Source: Bacteroidales bacterium | GTDB taxonomy: Bacteria > Bacteroidota > Bacteroidia > Bacteroidales > Dysgonomonadaceae | NCBI GenBank assembly: GCA_012840785.1 | Contig: DUVZ01000271.1 | Coordinates: 1 to 39,068 of the forward strand | Reading direction: 5' to 3' | Length of the DNA stretch: 39,068 nucleotides | Shown here: piece after piece, positions 27,499-35,052 of the stretch | How positions within the stretch are numbered: the stretch's first letter is position 1 | Layout of the letters: each line of letters starts with the position of its first letter | Translations under genes and position numbers: made by a program | Notes under the pieces: model-generated | What the model saw: the letters and a program-made list of their open reading frames with translations, nothing else | Databases searched by the model: none | Told to the model about the DNA's origin: nothing

Positions 27499-27556
27499 TA
27501 ATCAATACATAGAAGCAATTTCAATAAAGATAAATATGAAACTAAACAATTTAAAT

Positions 27557-28576
27557 ATGAAAAAAATAAACTTTTTTGCACTTTGTGCAATTGTTATTAG
27601 TAGCGTGCTACTTGTCTCTTGTGGAGGTAATACATCAACTCCAAAAGCATCATTGAACAACGATATTGATTCGCTTTCTTATGCCTATGGTGTTTCATTA
27701 GCAGAGCAAGGCTTGGCACAGTTTTTAGAGCAGTCGGGTATTATTGGCAGTGCAAATAATTTGCAAAATGAATATCAAATGAGGATATCAGCTGCTGATG
27801 AAGATGAAAAAGAAAATCTTGAGAAGGAGTTGAAAACTAAATTAGATGCATTGAATAATGAAAATGCTCCAAAGTTGAATCAATTCTTAAAAGGAGTGCA
27901 AGAGTCTCTGAACGCAGGTGATGAGAAAACAGCATACATACAAGGACTTAGTGTGGGTAATCAAATTTCACAACAAATGATGCCACAACTAACATCACTT
28001 ATTTTTGCTGATGATTCTGAAAATAAGTTGAATAATCAGCAAATTATTTCAGGATTGTTCGGAGCTTTAAGAAATCAAGAATTGGCTATTTCTAAATTAG
28101 AAGCAAGTGACTTTGTACAAGCAGCTGTGGAAAAAGGTCAAGAAGAATCTCAACGTAGATCAGAAGAAGAGATGAAGGTTCAAAATGCAGACGTGATTGC
28201 AGAAGGAGAAACATTTTTAGCTGAGAATGCTGAAAGAGGTGAAGTTGTTGTTTTACCAAGTGGTCTTCAGTATGAAATAATAAAAGAGGGAACTGGAGAA
28301 ATCCCTTCAGCAACAGATCAAGTAAGAGTTCACTATCATGGAACTCTACTTGATGGAACTGTTTTTGATAGCAGTATTGATAGAGGTGAGTCTATTACAT
28401 TTGGTGTAAATCAAGTTATACCTGGATGGACAGAAGCATTGAAGTTAATGCCAGTAGGTTCTACATGGAAACTATATATACCATATGAACTAGGCTATGG
28501 AGCTCAAGGTAGTGGTCCTGTTATTAAACCATTCTCTACACTTATTTTTGATGTAGAATTAATTGGTATTGAGTAA
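27557..28576 (+). CDS. FKBP-type peptidyl-prolyl isomerase, lipoprotein paralogue
   Basis: Start reset to ATG 27557: MKKINFFALCAIVISSVLLVSCGG lipoprotein signal; C-terminal VRVHYHGTLLDGTVFDSSIDRG...GWTEALKLMPVGSTWKLYIPYELGYGAQG. Confidence 0.94.
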   Translation: MKKINFFALCAIVISSVLLVSCGGNTSTPKASLNNDIDSLSYAYGVSLAEQGLAQFLEQSGIIGSANNLQNEYQMRISAADEDEKENLEKELKTKLDALNNENAPKLNQFLKGVQESLNAGDEKTAYIQGLSVGNQISQQMMPQLTSLIFADDSENKLNNQQIISGLFGALRNQELAISKLEASDFVQAAVEKGQEESQRRSEEEMKVQNADVIAEGETFLAENAERGEVVVLPSGLQYEIIKEGTGEIPSATDQVRVHYHGTLLDGTVFDSSIDRGESITFGVNQVIPGWTEALKLMPVGSTWKLYIPYELGYGAQGSGPVIKPFSTLIFDVELIGIE

Positions 28577-28626
28577 GAATAAAATTGATGGATATAAGCT
28601 ATTTTGATTAGTTTATTTACCTCATA

Positions 28627-28674
28627 ATTATAACAAAAAAAAGATTCTGTCACGGAGTCTTTTTTTGTTATAAT
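28627..28674. terminator. Bidirectional terminator between FKBP and radical SAM genes
   Basis: attataacaaaaaaaagattctgtcacggagtctttttttgttataat: long stem with A and T tracts between convergent genes. Confidence 0.85.
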
Positions 28675-28713
28675 TAATATTGAAGTTTTAATTGTGATTT
28701 AAAAGCCTTTTTA

Positions 28714-29652
28714 TTACTTGTCTATAAGTTCGTAAAAGACACCGCGCTTAAGTGTTGTGCTTTTAATTTTTTTGTTAAGTTCTAATGCGCCGAGATATTT
28801 GTTTATTTCGTTAACGTGTATGCCTAATATTTGATTCAAATCATCTAATGTACATGGTCTACGGGCAATAGTTGCCAAAATCCTACCTTCAATATCTGTG
28901 TTGTACGAATCAATATCTGTTCGTTGAGCTGCAGAGGCAATTATTTCTACGTCAGATATATCCCAATAATCTTTTATCTTCTGTAATTCATTTTTAGTCA
29001 TTGCAATGAGTCCTTCTACTGTTCCAGGACGATCCAGTGTATTTAGTTGTACAATGTCTGGCTCTATTTTAAGAATAGCTTCTTTTATTAAACCTAACTC
29101 TTCAGGGGTATCATTGTAACCTTTAAGCAAAAAAACCTCAAGCCAAATTTGTCCTTTATACTCTTTTCTAAAATCGATCAATCCCTTAATATATGTGTCA
29201 ATGCTTAAATTAGGGTTGGGACGATTAATTTTATTGAATATTGCTTGAGTGGCTGCATCCAACGAAGGGAGTATAACATCAGCCTCTAATATCTCAGTGC
29301 GCAATTGTGGAGAAGAGAGTAGTGCTCCACAGGTTAGAATTGCAGTTTTTACATCAGGATAGTTCTGCTTTACGTATGCCAATACCTCTCCAATTCTACT
29401 ATTTAGTGTAGGTTCGCCTGACCCTGAAAATGTAATGTAGTCAATTTTAGGTCTGCTGCTCATAAATTGCTGTAACTCGCTGATAATCTTATCATATTTT
29501 ATATACTCCATTCTATCAGTGGTAAGCTTAGTTGTTTCTCCCACCTCGCAATAAACACAGTTCAATGCACATACTTTCTTAGGTACTAAGTCAATTCCTA
29601 ACGACATACCCAAACGTCTAGAGGGTACTGGTCCAAAAAGATATTTATACAT
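28714..29652 (-). CDS. Radical SAM protein (COG0731-like) with C-terminal winged-helix-like segment
   Basis: FGPVPSRRLGMSLGIDLVPKKVCALNCVYCEVG (CxxxCxxC); ITFSGSGEPTLN; C-terminus ILATIARRPCTLDDLNQILGIHVNEINKYLGALELNKKIKS resembles a wHTH. Confidence 0.88.
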   Translation of the reverse strand: MYKYLFGPVPSRRLGMSLGIDLVPKKVCALNCVYCEVGETTKLTTDRMEYIKYDKIISELQQFMSSRPKIDYITFSGSGEPTLNSRIGEVLAYVKQNYPDVKTAILTCGALLSSPQLRTEILEADVILPSLDAATQAIFNKINRPNPNLSIDTYIKGLIDFRKEYKGQIWLEVFLLKGYNDTPEELGLIKEAILKIEPDIVQLNTLDRPGTVEGLIAMTKNELQKIKDYWDISDVEIIASAAQRTDIDSYNTDIEGRILATIARRPCTLDDLNQILGIHVNEINKYLGALELNKKIKSTTLKRGVFYELIDK

Positions 29653-29654
29653 AA

Positions 29655-30032
29655 TTACCAGTTTTTTAATTCAAATTTATTACCTGCTTTGTCCATTACA
29701 AAAAGAAGGGCGTCTTTCCCTTCACGCTCTATTCTTATTGTTGAGTATCCAGCTTTTTTGGATGCTGCCGCAATTCTCTCACAGTCTTCCATTTCAAAGC
29801 ATATATGAGTAAAGCCTTGATCTGTTTCTTCACCAAAAACAAACAACTCAAGAGTTATGTTTCCATTGCTGTAGACATACACTTCTATCTCTTTTTCAAT
29901 TCCAAATATTTTTGATGCATAAGCTGCATTTAAGTCAAATTGATATACAAAATGGAAGCCAAGTATATTTTGATAAAAGTTTGTTAGTTCTTCCTTTTTT
30001 TTAATATTTAATGCTATGTGTTTTAGTCTCAT
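29655..30032 (-). CDS. VOC-family (glyoxalase/dioxygenase fold) protein
   Basis: MRLKHIALNIKKKEELTNFYQNILGFHFVYQF ... FTHICFEMED ... VMDKAGNKFELKNW. Confidence 0.88.
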   Translation of the reverse strand: MRLKHIALNIKKKEELTNFYQNILGFHFVYQFDLNAAYASKIFGIEKEIEVYVYSNGNITLELFVFGEETDQGFTHICFEMEDCERIAAASKKAGYSTIRIEREGKDALLFVMDKAGNKFELKNW

Positions 30033-30053
30033 TGTTATTTATTTTTTATTGTC

Positions 30054-30953
30054 TTACTTATACATTTTTAAAATGCTAGTGCAGGTTGCCTTCAAGTCCT
30101 CAATTAAGTTTTTAGGACGTATAACTCTCACTGTGTCGCCATGCGATAGGAGCTCCATAAAAAAATCATGCGTGATAAATAGAGTTAGTCTGATTCTTAA
30201 CTCATTTTCGTTGTCAATAAGTATTTCTTGTGATTGGTGCCACGGAAGCGATTTGGCATATTTACCCTGAATAGGGTCAAAAGACAAAATTATCTCTTGA
30301 GGCTTGTCTTCATTAGGACTCATTATACCAAAACTGTATTTATAATGTTCATCAACATCATAATCTTTTGCAGCCGTGAACTTTACTTTTGTGATATCCA
30401 TTTCAGTAATTCTGTCAAGAGCAAAGCTTTTGACTTTGTTGTCACCTAAGTCTTTGGCTAGTACATACCATCTGTTTTTAAACTCTTTGAGCACATATGG
30501 CTCTACAAGGCGTACGGTAATATCTTCGTCCCAATACTTATGATAAGTAAAATTTATACGCAATTGATTCTTGATAGCATGCAATAGTCCAAATAGATTT
30601 TCTGTACCTTGGGGTTTTCGTTTCTCAAAATGAATTTCGTTGGATACCCTGTCCGTCAAATTAAGAAGGTTAAATGTGTCGAATGCTTCTAACATTCTCA
30701 TATTCATATCTTCATCATAGTCCGTATCTATATAGTACTTTTTGGTAGACCAATTGTATTTGATATATATACCATACAAAGATTCTATCTCGTTTCTGTC
30801 TCGCGAGAATGTTCGGCTTGAAATATTATAATCATAGCCTTGCAGTTCAGATTCAAAAGCTAATCTGTCTGATATTTCTGCGAAACTTGATGGATGTACT
30901 CTTAGTTTTTTTATGATGATGCTGTATCGGGCAAGGGCTTCTCGTTTCGACAT
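30054..30953 (-). CDS. WYL-domain transcriptional regulator with N-terminal HTH
   Basis: ISSRTFSRDRNEIESLYGIYIKYN; LRINFTYHKYWDEDITVRLVEPYVLKEFKNRWYVLAKDLGDNKVKSFALDRI is a WYL core. Confidence 0.9.
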   Translation of the reverse strand: MSKREALARYSIIIKKLRVHPSSFAEISDRLAFESELQGYDYNISSRTFSRDRNEIESLYGIYIKYNWSTKKYYIDTDYDEDMNMRMLEAFDTFNLLNLTDRVSNEIHFEKRKPQGTENLFGLLHAIKNQLRINFTYHKYWDEDITVRLVEPYVLKEFKNRWYVLAKDLGDNKVKSFALDRITEMDITKVKFTAAKDYDVDEHYKYSFGIMSPNEDKPQEIILSFDPIQGKYAKSLPWHQSQEILIDNENELRIRLTLFITHDFFMELLSHGDTVRVIRPKNLIEDLKATCTSILKMYK

Positions 30954-31015
30954 AATGGATAATTTAGAGTTATATATTATGGGTTGTTAGAAATGTTAAG
31001 TGATGAATATTAGTT

Positions 31016-31225
31016 TCATACTCTTGTTTTGCTGCTCAATTCCTTGTGAAAGTAAATAAAAAAGCTTTTTTCCTTTAGAGAAGGAGGTAGCTGAGTCCCA
31101 ACAATCGGAAACGAAACAACAAGGAGATACCTTAAAGCTTTGCTAGGTATTTCAGTGTTCAGCAGTATGTTTATGCAAGCTAAAATCACAAAGAGTGTGC
31201 AGAAAACTATGATATAAGTAGGCAT
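31016..31225 (-). CDS. Small hydrophobic protein, possibly a decayed PLDc_N-like membrane protein
   Basis: 69 aa; two hydrophobic segments with FPIVG resembling PLDc_N. The C-terminus does not look native. Confidence 0.3.
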   Translation of the reverse strand: MPTYIIVFCTLFVILACINILLNTEIPSKALRYLLVVSFPIVGTQLPPSLKEKSFFIYFHKELSSKTRV

Positions 31226-31666
31226 TGTTTTGATATATAGGATTAATACTCTATTTTAATCAACAACTAGATTGTTTTTAATTAACATCAGCACGACTGT
31301 TTACAAATATAGCTAAATAGTTGTTATTATCTTTCATAATAGTTGTTTTTATGTGTCATATTACATCAAAGTGATATATTCTAAGCCGAAAAATGGGCAA
31401 TGGGCAATATGCTGTAGAAGCTGTTTACAGATTATCATCTGATAATGACTACATAATATTGCATATCTTGATATACCTTTTAAATGCTTAGCAATTATTT
31501 TTTCTTTCTAGCAAGATATTCTCCTAAAAAATATGTAGTTTTGTGTGTTGACTAATAATCAATAGTAACAATAAGTTTTATTATAGTAATAAGACTGAGA
31601 TGAAAAAAAAGATAATTCTATCATGAGTATCTTTTAATTATATTTATTTAACAATAATCTTAAACT

Positions 31667-32911
31667 ATGGCAGTAATTAAACCATTTCGTGGCGTACGTC
31701 CGCCCAAGAAATTTGTATCGCAAGTTGCATCACGTCCTTACGACGTTTTAAACTCTGAAGAAGCTCGTGCTGAAGCAGCTGGAAATGAAAAGTCTCTTTA
31801 TCGAATAATTAAACCTGAAATTGATTTTCCTGTTGGGAAAGATGAGCACGATGCAGACGTATATGAGAAAGCAGTTGAGAATTTCCATATGTTTCAACGT
31901 GAAGGTTGGCTAGTACAAGACGAGGAGGAGCTTTATTATATTTATGCACAAACAATGAACGAGAAAACCCAATATGGATTGGTAGTTTGTGCACATGTAG
32001 ACGACTACATGAGTGGAAAAATAAAGAAGCATGAGTTGACTCGTAAGGACAAAGAAGAAGACCGAATGAAACATGTGCGAGTGAACAATGCAAATATTGA
32101 ACCTGTGTTTTATTCTTATCCAGAGAACGAAGAAATCAATAAAATTGTTGAAGGAGTTATTGAACAAAAAGCTGAATACGACTTTGTATCGGAAGATGGT
32201 GTAGGGCATCATTTTTGGCTAGTTTCTGATAAGAAAGATATTGACAAAATAACTGAAATATTTGCATCTTTCCCTGTAATGTATATTGCAGATGGTCATC
32301 ATCGTTCTGCAGCTGCGGCATTGGTAGGAGCAGAGAAGGCTGCGCAAAATCCTAATCACACAGGAAATGAGGAGTATAATTACTTTATGGCAGTTTGCTT
32401 TCCTGATAATCAATTAACTATTATTGATTACAATAGAGTAGTTACTGACTTAAATGGGTTGACACCTGATGAGCTATTAGAAAAATTAGAGAAAAATTTT
32501 GAAATAGAGCCAACAGGAACAGAAATTGTGAGACCAAAAGCTTTGCATAATCTCTCTATATATGTTGACGGCAAAGCATACAACCTAACTGCAAAGCCTG
32601 GAACATATGATGATAACGATCCTATAGGGCAGTTGGACGTAACTATTACATCTAACCTGATACTTGATGAGATTTTGGGAATAAAAGACCTTAGAACAGA
32701 TACACGTATAGATTTTGTAGGTGGTATAAGGGGGCTTGGTGAGCTTAAAGAGCGCGTTGATAGTGGCGAAATGGCTTTTGCTATGGCACTATATCCTGTT
32801 ACTATGAAGCAATTGATGACAATTGCAGACACTGGTAATATAATGCCACCAAAAACCACATGGTTTGAACCTAAATTAAGATCAGGTTTGGTTATACACA
32901 AGTTAGACTAA
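31667..32911 (+). CDS. DUF1015-family protein (SerK/SbnI-like)
   Basis: IKPFRGVRPPKKFVSQVASRPYDVLN; MYIADGHHRSAAAAL; FMAVCFPDNQLTIIDYNRVV. Confidence 0.9.
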   Translation: MAVIKPFRGVRPPKKFVSQVASRPYDVLNSEEARAEAAGNEKSLYRIIKPEIDFPVGKDEHDADVYEKAVENFHMFQREGWLVQDEEELYYIYAQTMNEKTQYGLVVCAHVDDYMSGKIKKHELTRKDKEEDRMKHVRVNNANIEPVFYSYPENEEINKIVEGVIEQKAEYDFVSEDGVGHHFWLVSDKKDIDKITEIFASFPVMYIADGHHRSAAAALVGAEKAAQNPNHTGNEEYNYFMAVCFPDNQLTIIDYNRVVTDLNGLTPDELLEKLEKNFEIEPTGTEIVRPKALHNLSIYVDGKAYNLTAKPGTYDDNDPIGQLDVTITSNLILDEILGIKDLRTDTRIDFVGGIRGLGELKERVDSGEMAFAMALYPVTMKQLMTIADTGNIMPPKTTWFEPKLRSGLVIHKLD

Positions 32912-32931
32912 GTTTTTTCTTAAACAAAAAC

Positions 32932-33016
32932 AGCTAAACATCACACATATAAAATCTATATGACTATCATGGTTTTTATGACAAGTTTAAAAGTGTGGTG
33001 TTTAGCTTTATTTTTA
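32932..33016 (+). terminator. Large branched terminator-like hairpin downstream of the DUF1015 gene
   Basis: agctaaacatcacac (32932-32946) pairs with gtgtggtgtttagct (32993-33007), 15 pairs with one G-T, then a T-rich tail. The 46-nt loop has smaller inverted repeats. Confidence 0.65.
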
Positions 33017-33119
33017 TATAAATGAAATAAAGATAATCACTTCATTAAGGGAAAATAGTGAGTCTGCTCTTTTTCACCTAAAGCTTATCCGAATATAATA
33101 AAAATAAACGACTTGAAAG

Positions 33120-34307
33120 ATGAACCTTGTAAATGTGATAAAACAGGAAACTGATGAGCTCTTCTCAGAAGTAGTAGGTCATTATCGCTATTTGCATCAG
33201 CATCCAGAGCTCTCTTACAAAGAGAAAAACACAAGTAAATATATTACAAGTTTTCTTGATGCTGAAGATGTTTCGTATCGTAAAAATATTGGGGGTTTTG
33301 GTATCCTAGCAAAGGTGAAAGGCGAGGCTTTTGAGTCAACTAGAGAGATTGCCTTGTGTGCTGATATGGATGCACTGCCTATTGAAGAAGAGAACGATGT
33401 TGCTTATAAATCAGTAAACAAAAAAGTAATGCATGCTTGCGGTCATGATGCACAGGTAGCGTCATTGATGGGAGCGGTAAAGCTGATTAATAAGCATAAA
33501 AAAGATTTTGGAGGAACAGTTTTATTTGTTTTTCAACCCGCAGAAGAGCAATCACCAAGCGGAGCTTTCGAAATGTTGAGAGATGGAGTTTTTGTAGACC
33601 ACAATCCTGAGTTTATTGTAAAACAGCATGCATATATAGATTTACCCGCTGGAATGATTGCTTTTCAATCGGGTGTTATTATGGCTTCGGCTGATGAAGT
33701 GCATGTAAAGGTGAAGGGTCAGGGTGGGCATGGAGCTTTGCCTCATGAATTAAACGACACTGTGCTTGCTGCCTCAAATATTGTTATTGCAATGCAACAA
33801 GTGGTGAGTCGTAGACGTAATCCATTTAACCCAATGGTTCTATCTTTCGGAAAGTTTATTGCTGATGGGGCAACTAATGTGATTCCCGATGTGGTCACTC
33901 TTGCAGGATCATTGCGTTGCATGGATGAACAGGAGAGGCAAAAGATGCTTAAAATAATTCCTGAAATAGCAACTTCTGCAGCTGCAGCATATGGTTGTAC
34001 GTGCGAAGTGACTATTCCAGAAGGATATCCTTGCACAGTTAACAGTAAAAATATAACCAATCAAGTAAGAGAGATAGCAATAGAGTTTGTAGGCGATACA
34101 AATGTACATGAATTTCCTAAACGAATGACAGCAGATGATTTTGGATTCTTCACTGAGAAGTATCCATGTTGCTATTATCGTTTTGGAGTATCAAATGATA
34201 GTAAAGCAGGCAAACTCCATACATCAACGTTTCTTATAAATGAGGATGCACTTCGTTCATCTACTGCACTATTTGCACTTTTATCCTTAAAAACATTAAG
34301 CGGTTAA
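33120..34307 (+). CDS. M20-family amidohydrolase/peptidase
   Basis: YRYLHQHPELSYKEKNTS; CADMDALPIEE; VMHACGHDAQVASLMGA; FQPAEEQSPSGA; GQGGHGALPHELNDTVLAAS; MTADDFGFF. Confidence 0.93.
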   Translation: MNLVNVIKQETDELFSEVVGHYRYLHQHPELSYKEKNTSKYITSFLDAEDVSYRKNIGGFGILAKVKGEAFESTREIALCADMDALPIEEENDVAYKSVNKKVMHACGHDAQVASLMGAVKLINKHKKDFGGTVLFVFQPAEEQSPSGAFEMLRDGVFVDHNPEFIVKQHAYIDLPAGMIAFQSGVIMASADEVHVKVKGQGGHGALPHELNDTVLAASNIVIAMQQVVSRRRNPFNPMVLSFGKFIADGATNVIPDVVTLAGSLRCMDEQERQKMLKIIPEIATSAAAAYGCTCEVTIPEGYPCTVNSKNITNQVREIAIEFVGDTNVHEFPKRMTADDFGFFTEKYPCCYYRFGVSNDSKAGKLHTSTFLINEDALRSSTALFALLSLKTLSG

Positions 34308-34394
34308 CGTTAAAATACTACTATTGTGGTAATTAACTCAAATAAATCGTTATTTTTGTAATATAGATTTAGTTATACATTAAAAAACACAGAT

Positions 34395-34862
34395 ATGAGT
34401 CGCCATGAATTAGATGAACTAGATGGAAAAATATTAAAGCTTATTGTAAACAATGCGCGTATTCCTTTTTTGGAAGTAGCCAGAGAGTGCAATGTTTCAG
34501 GTGCAGCCATTCATCAGCGTGTTCAAAAACTTACAAAAGCAGGTATATTAAAAGGGTCTGAATTTATAGTTGACGTAGAGAAAATGGGCTATTCTACGTG
34601 TGCATATATTGGGCTGTTTTTATCGCAAGCAGATAGTTATAACGAAATTGTTACTGCACTTGAAAAAGTTCCACAGGTAGTAGAGTGTTATTATACTACA
34701 GGTAAATATGATCTTTTAGTAAAAGTGTATGCTGAGAACAATCAAAAACTACTGCAATTTATTCAAGAAAAAATAATGCCACTAGGCTTGGCACGTACCG
34801 AAACATTGGTGTGCTTAAAAGAGTCTATAAAAAGAAAATTACCTATTCCCACTATTGAATAG
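34395..34862 (+). CDS. Lrp/AsnC-family transcriptional regulator
   Basis: LDELDGKILKLIVNNARIPFLEVARECNVSGAAIHQRVQKLTKAGILKG; C-terminal RAM-like domain VVECYYTTGKYDLLVKVYAEN. Confidence 0.94.
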   Translation: MSRHELDELDGKILKLIVNNARIPFLEVARECNVSGAAIHQRVQKLTKAGILKGSEFIVDVEKMGYSTCAYIGLFLSQADSYNEIVTALEKVPQVVECYYTTGKYDLLVKVYAENNQKLLQFIQEKIMPLGLARTETLVCLKESIKRKLPIPTIE

Positions 34863-34956
34863 TAAGAGCTTACAATTATAAATAGCTATAATCAAATAGA
34901 GCAGATTTGTTGCAAGTAATTTATTTTTTGGATCATTAGTTTTGTGAAAAATGTCG

Positions 34957-34994
34957 ATAGCAGAAAAAAGATCAATAATCCTTTTTTTTGCTAT
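34957..34994 (+). promoter_or_regulatory. Leader hairpin upstream of the GH125-GH92 genes
   Basis: atagcagaaaaaag / cttttttttgctat, 14 pairs with one G-T, loop atcaataatc; lies 13 nt after a TAGTTTTG -7-like box (34937-34944). Confidence 0.55.
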
Positions 34995-35052
34995 TCTCAT
35001 TTTATAAGACCTTCATTCTACATATAATCCAAAAAATTATTTTAAATATAAT

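Noticed and set aside
27470-27556. ORF-track upstream start for the second FKBP
   Set aside because: Overlaps the preceding gene and hides the obvious lipoprotein signal beginning at 27557.
31809-32901. Antisense ORFs (94, 100, 64, 157 aa) opposite the DUF1015 gene
   Set aside because: Opposite a strong conserved coding frame; translations resemble no known proteins.
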